Positions 1 to 6,645 of a stretch of 11,977 nucleotides of DNA are shown piece by piece. A program made the translations under genes and the position numbers. The first letter of the stretch is position 1; each line of letters starts with the position of its first letter. The notes below the pieces were generated by a model that saw nothing but the letters and a program-made list of their open reading frames with translations, did not search any database and had not been told where the DNA came from. This DNA is from JAXHMM01 sp964528445 (GTDB lineage: Bacteria > Bacteroidota > Rhodothermia > Balneolales > Balneolaceae): NCBI GenBank assembly GCA_964528445.1, contig CAZGSL010000049.1, positions 1 through 11,977 of the forward strand, in the 5' to 3' direction.

Positions 1-64
1 GAGGATAACCAGTATCATGGGCTGTGTGGAGGGTTGGCTGACATTCGTCCGGGGCAGATCAAGA

Positions 65-1738
65 TCACTCCCGCATCAGTTTCTTGTACTTGATCCGGTG
101 GGGCTGGTCGTCCTTGATGCCCAGCTGCTCCCGCCGGAACTCCTCGTACTCGGCGTAGTTCCCTTCGAACCAGCGGACCTGGCTCTCCCCTTCGAAGGCA
201 AGCATATGGGTGGCCACGCGGTCCAGGAACCAGCGGTCGTGGGAGATGATTACCGCACAGCCGGCGAAATCGAGCAGCGCCTCCTCCAGGGCCCGCAGGG
301 TATGCACGTCCAGGTCGTTGGTGGGCTCGTCCAGCAGCAGCACGTTGGCGCCCTCCTTCAGGGTCTTGGCCAGGTGGACGCGATTTCGCTCGCCCCCGGA
401 GAGCTCGTCCACTTTCTTCTGCTGGTCGCTGCCGCTGAAATTAAAACGGGCCACATAGGCGCGCGAATTCACCTCGCGGCTGCCCAGCTTGACGGTCTCT
501 TTTCCGCCTGAGATCTCCTCCCAAATGGAGTTGGAGGGGTCCAGGGGGCGCTTCTGGTCTACGTACCCCAGTTCCACGGTGTCGCCCAGGCGAAACTCCC
601 CGCTGTCGGGCTCCTCCTGCCCCGCAATCATTTTAAAGAGGGTGGTCTTGCCCGCCCCGTTGGGGCCGATTACCCCCACGATGCCCCCCGGCGGCAGGCT
701 GAAATTCATATCCTCAAACAGCAGGCGGTCGTCGTAACCTTTGGAAACGTTATCGGCCTCGATGACGATATCTCCCAGCCGGGGTCCGGCGGGAATAAAG
801 ATCTCCATATCCTCCCTCCGTTTACGCCGCTCATCCGACAGCAGCTCCTCGTACTTGTTGATGCGGGCCTTGCTCTTCGAGCGCCGCCCCTTGGGATTCT
901 GCCGGATCCACTCCAGCTCCTGGGCCAGGGTTCTCTGCCGCCTGGACTCCTGCTTCTCCTCATCCTCCAGGCGCTGCTTCTTCTGCTCCAGCCAGGAGCT
1001 GTAGTTGCCCTCAAAGGGGATGCCCTCGCCGCGGTCCAGCTCCAGTATCCAGCCGGCCACGTTGTCCAGGAAGTACCGGTCGTGGGTGACGGCAATCACC
1101 GTCCCCTCGTAGCGGTCCAGGTGCTGCTCCAGCCAGGCGACCGACTTGGCGTCCAGGTGGTTGGTGGGCTCATCCAGCAGCAGCACGTCCGGCTTCCGAA
1201 GGAGGAGGCGGCAGAGGGCCACGCGGCGGGTCTCTCCGCCCGACAGCACGTCCACCGGCGTATCCCCCGGTGGCGTGCGTAGCGCCTCCATTGCCTGCTC
1301 CAGCTTGCTGTCGAGGTCCCATGCCCCCGCCCGCTCGATCTTCTCCTGGAGCTTCTCCTGTTTGTCGATAAGCTTTTCGTAATCGGCGTCAGGCTCCCCG
1401 AAGGCGGCGTTCACCTCCTCGTATTCGTTCAGCAGGTCGATGGTCTCCTGCACGCCCTCCTCCACAATGTCGCGGACGGTCTTGCCCGTTTCCAGCTTCG
1501 GCTCCTGGGGAAGCATCCCGAAGGTAACCCCTTTCTGCCGGCTGACGTTGCCCAGGTACTCCTCGTCCTCTCCCGCGATAATACGCAGCAGGGTGCTTTT
1601 GCCGGAACCGTTGTTTCCGAGCACGCCGATCTTGGCGCCGTGGAAAAATGAGAGGTGAATATCCTTCAATACCTGGTGGTTGGGCTTGTAGATCTTGCTC
1701 ACCCCAACCATGGAGAAAATCACTTTTTGGTCAGACAC
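65..1738 (-). CDS. ettA: Energy-dependent translational throttle protein EttA (ABC-F ATPase)
   Basis: Soluble ABC-F protein with two ATPase cassettes and no membrane domain. EttA binds the ribosomal E site and gates entry into elongation according to the ATP/ADP ratio. Numbered from the GTG at 1738 (557 aa; E. coli EttA is 555): Walker A GNNGSGKST 41-49, signature LSGGE 165-169, Walker B with DEPTNHLD 189-196, switch His in THD 218-220. The second cassette has GPNGAGKTT 358-366, LSGGE 446-450, DEPTNDLD 470-477 and SHD 499-501. The acidic helical arm lies at about 93-135. The basic inter-domain linker (P-site tRNA interaction motif) lies at about 250-310 and includes KGRRSKSKARINKYEEL. The frame stays open upstream to 1867, but those 43 residues are unlike the family, and GTG at 1738 gives a VSDQKVIFSM start that aligns with the E. 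coli N-terminus. No Shine-Dalgarno is visible. Appears monocistronic here. Other ABC-F classes are less likely given length and linker. Confidence 0.93.
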   Translation of the reverse strand: MSDQKVIFSMVGVSKIYKPNHQVLKDIHLSFFHGAKIGVLGNNGSGKSTLLRIIAGEDEEYLGNVSRQKGVTFGMLPQEPKLETGKTVRDIVEEGVQETIDLLNEYEEVNAAFGEPDADYEKLIDKQEKLQEKIERAGAWDLDSKLEQAMEALRTPPGDTPVDVLSGGETRRVALCRLLLRKPDVLLLDEPTNHLDAKSVAWLEQHLDRYEGTVIAVTHDRYFLDNVAGWILELDRGEGIPFEGNYSSWLEQKKQRLEDEEKQESRRQRTLAQELEWIRQNPKGRRSKSKARINKYEELLSDERRKRREDMEIFIPAGPRLGDIVIEADNVSKGYDDRLLFEDMNFSLPPGGIVGVIGPNGAGKTTLFKMIAGQEEPDSGEFRLGDTVELGYVDQKRPLDPSNSIWEEISGGKETVKLGSREVNSRAYVARFNFSGSDQQKKVDELSGGERNRVHLAKTLKEGANVLLLDEPTNDLDVHTLRALEEALLDFAGCAVIISHDRWFLDRVATHMLAFEGESQVRWFEGNYAEYEEFRREQLGIKDDQPHRIKYKKLMRE

Positions 1739-1854
1739 GTATGGAACTTTTAAATGATGATTTGCGAACAGCCAAAAGTTAAGGAATTGGGAGAAGCCAA
1801 ACCCAATCAGATGAGTGGTTTCCCACCTGAACTTTATTCTTCTCCGCAAACTAC

Positions 1855-1884
1855 ATGATACCCGCACCGCCCTGCCGCTGTAAA
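1855..1884 (-). promoter_or_regulatory. Candidate sigma70-type promoter for ettA
   Basis: On the minus strand a -35-like TTTACA (1884-1879) is separated by 18 bp from a -10-like TATCAT (1860-1855). Transcription would start near 1848, about 110 nt before the GTG at 1738. That would exclude the upstream in-frame ATG at 1867 and supports the shorter protein. Prediction from sequence only; the preferred promoter consensus of this organism is unknown. Confidence 0.35.
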
Positions 1885-2095
1885 CGTGTCCCCCGGGAGA
1901 CTTCTACGCTCCCTATTGTCACACACGAAAATCCATAAAAAAAATAAAAATAGGTTTTCCGGCTGAGATCCCTTACATTGGTACTGTTATCTTTAATTCC
2001 CCACCTGGAGTTGAGAGTAATCTTTGAAACGACGCGTTTACGCCCCTCTTTCTAAGTGAAACCCACCCTGGGTGGCCCAAATACACAGTACAGTA
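1885..2095 (+). promoter_or_regulatory. Leader/promoter region of the cold-shock gene
   Basis: Non-coding stretch between the divergent ettA and cold-shock genes. It contains an A-rich tract at about 1937-1950, a possible UP-like element, and a sequence TAATCTTTG close to, but one base off, the Bacteroidota -7 consensus TAnnTTTG. At 2063-2075, about 20 nt before the ATG, lies a short stem: CCACC, loop CTG, GGTGG. Cold-shock mRNAs often carry long structured 5' leaders, so a leader is plausible here. No promoter can be placed with confidence. Confidence 0.3.
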
Positions 2096-2311
2096 ATGAA
2101 ACAAGGAAAAGTTAAGTTTTTCGATACCCAAAAAGGATTCGGCTTTATTCAACCCGATGACGGGGGTAAAGATGTATTCGTTCACCGCAACAACGTCGAA
2201 AACCTGGGTTACAACCAAGGTTTGGAAGACGGCGAAGCAGTTGAATTTGAAGTGGAAGAGACTCCTAAAGGTCTGAGCGCAATCAACGTGAAGAGTCTGG
2301 ACTACAAATAG
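2096..2311 (+). CDS. Cold-shock protein (CspA family, single CSD)
   Basis: A 71-aa single cold-shock domain, an OB-fold that binds single-stranded RNA/DNA and acts as an RNA chaperone in the cytoplasm. The N-terminal GKVKFF strand is followed by RNP1-like KGFGFIQ (residues 13-19) and RNP2-like VFVH (27-30), with further conserved NVENLGYNQGLEDGEAVEFEVE and a typical end containing SAINVKSL. The ATG at 2096 gives the normal family length. A GTG at 2072 would add eight residues (MAQIHSTV) and is disfavoured because it falls inside the leader stem. No Shine-Dalgarno is seen. Codon use is visibly richer in A/T-ending codons (AAA, GAA, GGT, GTT) than in neighbours, which is common for highly expressed small proteins. 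A strong terminator follows 30 nt after the stop. Whether it is cold-induced or constitutive cannot be told from sequence. Confidence 0.95.
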   Translation: MKQGKVKFFDTQKGFGFIQPDDGGKDVFVHRNNVENLGYNQGLEDGEAVEFEVEETPKGLSAINVKSLDYK

Positions 2312-2331
2312 ACTTCTGCTTCAGGAAGTTT

Positions 2332-2380
2332 AAAAAAACAGCCCTGTTCGCCCGGTTACCCGGGTGAACAGGGTTTTTTT
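2332..2380 (+). terminator. Strong, probably bidirectional rho-independent terminator
   Basis: A 14-bp stem (2342-2355 with 2360-2373, a single G-U pair, loop TTAC) is followed by seven T at 2374-2380, a textbook intrinsic terminator for the cold-shock gene. Seven A at 2332-2338 precede the stem, so the minus-strand transcript also ends in a U-run. It therefore likely serves the convergent GNAT gene, whose stop is at 2468, as well. Confidence 0.92.
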
Positions 2381-2467
2381 ATGCCTTGAATTTTTCGGAG
2401 CCCTCTGGGAATCCGGCTCCCCGGCATTGCAGGTCAGGAACGAGCGGCGGGGCTTATACCCCGGACG

Positions 2468-3589
2468 TTACAACTCCTTTCGGTAGGTACGGCGGCGCTT
2501 GTGAAGGGTACTGTCGTAACTGTTCCAGAGCGCCTGAACCGCCTTGTTCTCCTCCAGCTCCGGGTTGGTCTCCACCTCCTCGATCCCGTGGCGGTTGAAC
2601 ACCTCGTTCATCTCCTTGAATATGATGGCGGTGATGCCCTTGTTCTGCAGCTCCGGCTTGATGCCGATCAGGTAGAAATCCGCCCGGCTGCTGAAATAGC
2701 GTGCCTTCATCAGGTGGAACCAGCCGAAGGGGAAAAGCTTCCCTCCCGCTTTCTGCAAAGCGCGGGCAAACGAAGGCATGGTGATAGCAAACGCCACCAG
2801 GTTCCCGTCGCTGTCGGCCACGCAGATGATAAACTCCGGGTGGAGATAGCGGAAGTATTTCTCCTTGTAATACGCGACCTGTTCGGGCTGGATGGGCACG
2901 TAGGTATCCAGACCGCTGTAGGTTTTGTTGATCAGGTCGAACATTTCGTCGGCGTGTTTCAGTATCTCCCGCTTGCTGGTAAAGCGGACGATGTGAAGGT
3001 CGTTTCTCTCCATGATCAGGTTGGAAAACTTGCGGACTTTCTCGGAGGGTCCCTCCTTGGGAATCTTGATCTTGAATTCCACCCACTCGTTGGCCTTCTC
3101 AAATCCCAGTTCCTCCAGGTGTTCCCGGTAATAGGGCGGACTGTACCAGGTAATCATGGTATTCAGTTCCTGGAATCCCTCCACCAGCATCCCCGCCTTG
3201 TCCATGTTGGAAAAGCCCGTAGGGCCCTCCATGTATTCCAGTCCCTCCTCGCGGCCGATCTCCCGCACTTTGTCCAGCAGCGTCCGCGTCACTTCCAGAT
3301 CGTCTATTGCGTCAAACCAGCCGAACCGTAACTTGGATTTCTGAAGGTCTTCCACCTCCAGATGATTCACAATGGCGGCGATGCGTCCCACGGGACGCCC
3401 GTTGTCGTAGGCCATGAAGAGCCTCGCTGCCGCGTGACGGAAAATAGGATTTTTATCACGGTCAAAAATCTCCAGCTCCTCCTTCACCAGGGGAGGCACC
3501 CAGTAGGGATTGTCTTCAAACAGGGAGAACGGGAATCTGACGAACGACCTCAACCCGGACTTCGTGGTTACCTCGTGGACATCAATCAT
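2468..3589 (-). CDS. GNAT-fold N-acetyltransferase-like protein (YghO-like)
   Basis: A 373-aa soluble protein. The N-terminal part has the FVRFPFSLFEDNPYWVPPL and RHAAARLFMAYDNGRPVGRIAAI pattern (about 17-73) typical of YghO-like proteins that are widespread in Bacteroidota and have no firmly assigned substrate. The C-terminal part holds a GNAT acetyl-CoA-binding motif A: a strand FYLIGI (about 305-310) followed by QNKGIT (315-320), matching Q/R-x-x-G-x. The C-terminal region about 336-358 (EEVETNPELEENKAVQALWNSY) matches the usual GNAT end, with the N-x-x-(A/V)-x-x-L/W-Y segment. No signal peptide or membrane segment. The start at ATG 3589 fits the family N-terminus; no Shine-Dalgarno is visible. 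Convergent with the cold-shock gene and divergent from the M14 peptidase gene. Acetyl acceptor unknown; catalysis is inferred from the fold only. Confidence 0.8.
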   Translation of the reverse strand: MIDVHEVTTKSGLRSFVRFPFSLFEDNPYWVPPLVKEELEIFDRDKNPIFRHAAARLFMAYDNGRPVGRIAAIVNHLEVEDLQKSKLRFGWFDAIDDLEVTRTLLDKVREIGREEGLEYMEGPTGFSNMDKAGMLVEGFQELNTMITWYSPPYYREHLEELGFEKANEWVEFKIKIPKEGPSEKVRKFSNLIMERNDLHIVRFTSKREILKHADEMFDLINKTYSGLDTYVPIQPEQVAYYKEKYFRYLHPEFIICVADSDGNLVAFAITMPSFARALQKAGGKLFPFGWFHLMKARYFSSRADFYLIGIKPELQNKGITAIIFKEMNEVFNRHGIEEVETNPELEENKAVQALWNSYDSTLHKRRRTYRKEL

Positions 3590-3663
3590 ATGGAATAACG
3601 TTGTTCTAGGCCTAAAAAGAGTCCCTGCGTGGCAAGGACAGACGGCGCCGACAGCTTAAGTAT

Positions 3664-3692
3664 ATATTAGCCAATTAGCCATGCAGGCACAA
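3664..3692 (-). promoter_or_regulatory. Candidate promoter for the GNAT-like gene
   Basis: On the minus strand TTGTGC (3692-3687) and TAATAT (3669-3664) are spaced 17 bp, a reasonable sigma70-type pair giving a leader of about 65-70 nt to the ATG at 3589. An exact tandem repeat of ATTAGCCA (3666-3673 and 3674-3681) overlaps the -10 and spacer, so it could bind a regulator. Prediction only. Confidence 0.4.
3666..3681. repeat. Tandem direct repeat of ATTAGCCA (2 copies)
   Basis: Two exact adjacent copies of the 8-mer ATTAGCCA lie inside the candidate promoter of the minus-strand GNAT-like gene. The short perfect direct repeat is visible in the sequence; a role as a regulator site is inference. 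Confidence 0.5.
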
Positions 3693-3697
3693 TTTTT

Positions 3698-3711
3698 TGA
3701 CAAAATTGTCA
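3698..3711. promoter_or_regulatory. Inverted repeat TGACAA-AA-TTGTCA in divergent promoter region
   Basis: Perfect 6-bp arms with a 2-bp spacer lie between the divergent GNAT-like and M14 peptidase genes. The right arm TTGTCA doubles as the likely -35 of the plus-strand promoter, and the site abuts the minus-strand -35. A dimeric regulator bound here could affect both genes. It may equally be a chance result of paired TTGACA-like -35 boxes. Confidence 0.4.
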
Positions 3712-3735
3712 TATGTGGTCAATAAAATATATTAT
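3706..3735 (+). promoter_or_regulatory. Candidate promoter for the M14 peptidase gene
   Basis: A -35-like TTGTCA (3706-3711) is followed by TATATT (3728-3733, 16-bp spacing) or TATTAT (3730-3735, 18-bp spacing) in an AT-rich stretch unlike the surrounding GC-rich DNA. Start of transcription would be about 60 nt before the ATG at 3801. An alternative -35 is TTGACA at 3697-3702, but its spacing to any good -10 is about 20 bp. Confidence 0.45.
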
Positions 3736-3800
3736 TACGGTCCGTAGCCGCCCTGCCGGTTGCCTTCGTACGAGTCAACCTCCAACAAGTTTTAAGATCC

Positions 3801-6485
3801 ATGATGACCGCCTCCTGCTCCCTCTCCCGGAAACTGCTGAAATTCCCCCTCACCCTGATCCTGGCCCTCTTCCTGTTCGGATCCGTCTCCACCGTTGAGG
3901 CCCAGGTGCCCGCTCCGGAGGATATCTTCGGCTTCCAGGTGGGAGCGGATTACGAGCTGGCATCCTACCCGCAGATGATGGAATATTATGAAAAGCTGGA
4001 CCAGGCGAGCGACCGGGTTCAGATGGTAAACATCGGCGAATCTACCATGGGACGCCCGATGGTCCTGCTCATCATCTCCAGTGAGGAGAACATGCAGCAG
4101 ATAGACCGATATCGTTCCATCAGCGAACAGCTCTCCCGTGCGCGCCTTGACCAGGATAAAGCCGAACAGCTGGCGGAGGAGGGCAAGGCCGTTATCTGGC
4201 TTGACGGCGGTATGCACGCGACCGAAATGGCCCACGGCCAGATGACCTCCGAGCTGGCCTGGAAAGTGGCGACGGAAGAGACCGATGAGATGCAGCGAAT
4301 CAGGGAAAACGTGATCACCCTCATCATGCCCATGATGAATCCGGACGGGCTGGAAATTGTGAGGGACTGGTACATGCAGACCGTCAAAACCCCCTACGAG
4401 GATTCCAGTCCCCCGTGGCTCTACCAGAAGTACGTAGGACACGACAACAATCGCGACTGGTTTATGAACAACATGGTGGAGACCCAGAACGTCAACCGGG
4501 TGCTCTACCACGAGTGGTATCCCCAGGTCGTCTATAACCATCACCAGACCGCCCCCTGGTGGACGCGGATTTTCCTCCCCCCCTTCTCCGATCCGGTGAA
4601 TCCCAATATTCATCCGGGCGTAACCGCCGGCGTCAACATGGTGGGCTCGGCCATGTCCCAGCGTTTCGCGCTGAAGGATATGCCCGGCTACGTGTCGGAC
4701 AACAGCTACACCATGTTCTGGAACGGCGGAGGCCGGACGGCGCCCTACTACCACAACATGATCGGGATTCTCACCGAGGTGGCGCATCCCACGCCCACAC
4801 CCGACCATTACGATCCGGAGGAGATGCCGGAACGCATCGGCAGCGGTATCCCGACGGACGGCACCGATATCTTCTATCCCGATCCCTGGCAGGGGGGCGA
4901 TTCCCACTTCCGTGACGCCGTGGAGTATATGATCCAGGGATCCATGGCGGTGCTCGACCTGGCCGCCGAGCGTAAAACGGAGTTCCTGATGAACATCTAC
5001 AACATGGGGCGCGACGCGATCGAATCGGGCGAGGAGGGCAATCCCTACGCCTACCTCATCCCCCGGGAGCAGTGGGACGAGGGCGAGGCGACAAACCTGG
5101 TTAACGTATTGATGCAGGACGGCATTGAGATTCATGAGGCCGACGCCTCCTTCTCGGCCGGCGACACCACCTATCCCGCGGGCACCTGGGTGATCGAGAC
5201 TGCCCAGGCCTACCAGCCGATGGTCAAGGACATGCTGGAGCCGCAGAACTATCCCACCCGCTACCAGTATCCCGGCGGTCCGCCGGACCCGCCCTACGAC
5301 CTGGCGGGATGGACCCTTCCCATGCAGATGGGCGTGGAGGTGGACCGCATCGATTCCACCTTCGACTACCGGGGAACCCAGCTTACGGAGCTGCAGGAGC
5401 CGCAGCCCGGGGAAATTGCCGGGGAGAGCGATTACGGATTCGTACTCTCACACAAACCCAACTTCAGCGCGCGTGCGATGAACCGGCTGCTGGATGAGGG
5501 GCACACAATCTACTGGACCCGCGACACGCTCAGCCAAGGCGGCAGCCTGTACGAGCCCGGATCCATCATTGTCGAGAACGGCCGTCAGACGAGCCAGGCC
5601 GTGACCTCGATAGCACAGGAGATGGGACTGGATTTCCAAGGGCTCTCCGACGAACCGGAGGTCACCTTGTATGAGGTTCAGAAACCGCGGATCGGCCTCT
5701 ACAAGTCGTGGGACGCCTCCATGGACGAGGGATGGACCCGATGGATGCTCAAGGAGTATGAGTTTGACGTGGACACCCTCCACAACCGCAACATCCGCCG
5801 CGACGATCTCTCGCAGTATCACGCCATCATTCTGCCCGACCAGAGCCCGGACGACATCCTCCATGGGGAGGATCCGGACGACCTGCCGGAAAAGTACGTT
5901 GGCGGGATCGAGCTCGAGGGCATCCAGGCCCTGCGGGAGTACGTAACAGGCGGGGGAACGCTGCTCTCCTTCGACTCGGCCAGCGACCTGCTGATCGAAC
6001 AGTTTCTGCTTCCCGTGGAAATCGAGACGGAAGGGACATCCAGCACCGAATTTTTCATCCCCGGCTCGCTGATCCGCGCCACGGTCGACAACACCCACCC
6101 GATGGCCTACGGCATGCAGCCGGAAGTGGCCGCCTCCTTCTCGCACAGCCGCGCCTTTTCGGTGGACTGGCCCGAGAGCGATGAGGATGAGGAGCTGGTG
6201 ATTCCCCCTCCCCCCATCGACTCTCCCGTCCGGTACGCGGAAGAGGAGCTGCTGATGAGCGGCTGGGCCCTGGGCGAGGATCAATACCTGGCCGGGGAGT
6301 CCGCCATGATGAACATACGCTTCGGTGAGGGGAACCTGGTGATGTACGCTTTCCGACCCCAGTTCCGAGGCCAGCCGAGGGGCACCTACAAGCTGATCTT
6401 CAATCCGCTGTTCATCAGCACCATGGAGGACGATTTTGTGGAATACGAAACACCGGTCCGCCTCCCTGACCGCATGGAGGAGTAA
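3801..6485 (+). CDS. Secreted M14-family zinc metallopeptidase with GATase-like C-terminal part
   Basis: An 894-aa exported protein. A signal peptide spans about 1-34 (basic KLLK, hydrophobic LTLILALFLFG, likely cleavage after VEA before QVP). The peptidase domain spans about 50-390 and has the M14 zinc site H139-x-x-E142 (GMHATEM), the third ligand in NHH (H247 or H248), the substrate-binding NR pair in NNRDW (N217-R218) and the catalytic Glu E326 in GILTEVAHP, so it appears active as a zinc carboxypeptidase-like enzyme. A middle region (about 395-625) is rich in beta segments. Residues about 627-870 resemble a class I glutamine-amidotransferase fold (IGLYKSW, HAIILPD, LREYVTGGGTLLSFDS), but no nucleophile Cys is present at the usual elbow, so this part is probably non-catalytic. 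Start chosen as the first of two ATGs (3801 or 3804). Likely periplasmic or secreted; peptide substrate unknown. Transcribed from the divergent region at 3590-3800; no cotranscribed partner is evident. Confidence 0.88.
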   Translation: MMTASCSLSRKLLKFPLTLILALFLFGSVSTVEAQVPAPEDIFGFQVGADYELASYPQMMEYYEKLDQASDRVQMVNIGESTMGRPMVLLIISSEENMQQIDRYRSISEQLSRARLDQDKAEQLAEEGKAVIWLDGGMHATEMAHGQMTSELAWKVATEETDEMQRIRENVITLIMPMMNPDGLEIVRDWYMQTVKTPYEDSSPPWLYQKYVGHDNNRDWFMNNMVETQNVNRVLYHEWYPQVVYNHHQTAPWWTRIFLPPFSDPVNPNIHPGVTAGVNMVGSAMSQRFALKDMPGYVSDNSYTMFWNGGGRTAPYYHNMIGILTEVAHPTPTPDHYDPEEMPERIGSGIPTDGTDIFYPDPWQGGDSHFRDAVEYMIQGSMAVLDLAAERKTEFLMNIYNMGRDAIESGEEGNPYAYLIPREQWDEGEATNLVNVLMQDGIEIHEADASFSAGDTTYPAGTWVIETAQAYQPMVKDMLEPQNYPTRYQYPGGPPDPPYDLAGWTLPMQMGVEVDRIDSTFDYRGTQLTELQEPQPGEIAGESDYGFVLSHKPNFSARAMNRLLDEGHTIYWTRDTLSQGGSLYEPGSIIVENGRQTSQAVTSIAQEMGLDFQGLSDEPEVTLYEVQKPRIGLYKSWDASMDEGWTRWMLKEYEFDVDTLHNRNIRRDDLSQYHAIILPDQSPDDILHGEDPDDLPEKYVGGIELEGIQALREYVTGGGTLLSFDSASDLLIEQFLLPVEIETEGTSSTEFFIPGSLIRATVDNTHPMAYGMQPEVAASFSHSRAFSVDWPESDEDEELVIPPPPIDSPVRYAEEELLMSGWALGEDQYLAGESAMMNIRFGEGNLVMYAFRPQFRGQPRGTYKLIFNPLFISTMEDDFVEYETPVRLPDRMEE

Positions 6486-6508
6486 AAGACGGCCTCCTGC
6501 CTCGCGCT

Positions 6509-6531
6509 GACCGGGGAATCCGCCCCCGGTC
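6509..6531 (+). terminator. GC-rich stem-loop after the M14 gene
   Basis: A perfect 8-bp stem GACCGGGG / CCCCGGTC with a 7-nt loop lies 24 nt after the stop of the peptidase gene. No T-run follows directly, so it is not a classical intrinsic terminator. It could aid rho-dependent ending or protect the 3' end of the message. A second small inverted repeat, TTTAGC/GCTAAA at 6571-6586 with loop TTTG, followed by a T-run at 6592-6598, may be the actual but weaker terminator. Confidence 0.4.
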
Positions 6532-6597
6532 CTCCGTCAACGCCAGAATACTTCTTTGGCCGGCCATAAATTTAGCTTTGGCTAAAAAATATTTTTT

Positions 6598-6603
6598 TAT
6601 AAG
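6598..6603 (+). promoter_or_regulatory. Candidate -10 element for the oxidase-ZIP unit
   Basis: TATAAG at the end of an AT-rich block (6565-6603) is the best -10-like element before the multicopper oxidase gene. No convincing -35 is seen at 16-18 bp. Transcription would begin at about 6610, so the inverted repeat at 6607-6638 would lie at the start of the transcript or act as an operator just downstream of the promoter. Confidence 0.3.
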
Positions 6604-6606
6604 TTA

Positions 6607-6638
6607 ACCGCTTATTGATTCAACCGACAATAAGCGGT
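6607..6638. promoter_or_regulatory. Perfect 11-bp inverted repeat before the multicopper oxidase gene
   Basis: Arms ACCGCTTATTG (6607-6617) and CAATAAGCGGT (6628-6638) are exact reverse complements around a 10-nt spacer. The right arm ends 7 nt before the ATG at 6646 and overlaps the only Shine-Dalgarno-like bases (GGTGG, 6636-6640). As DNA it could be an operator for a dimeric, perhaps metal-sensing, regulator. As RNA it would form a stable hairpin able to mask the start region. It does not match a textbook CueR, CsoR or ArsR operator that I recognise. Confidence 0.7.
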
Positions 6639-6645
6639 GGCAGCC

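Noticed and set aside
1..18. Possible start of another minus-strand gene (ATG at 18, reading MILVIL) downstream of ettA
   Set aside because: Only six codons are visible and there is no Shine-Dalgarno, so it cannot be told from chance.
2072..2095. GTG start adding eight residues to the cold-shock protein
   Set aside because: The extra residues are outside the family domain and the GTG lies in the leader stem; ATG 2096 gives the normal length.
2501..3331. A 276-codon plus-strand frame opposite the GNAT-like gene
   Set aside because: No motif, and the minus strand encodes a recognisable GNAT-fold protein with a proper start and terminator.
3792..5135. A 447-codon minus-strand frame opposite the M14 peptidase
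   Set aside because: No recognisable motif, and the opposite strand carries complete M14 active-site motifs. Codon-bias shadow.
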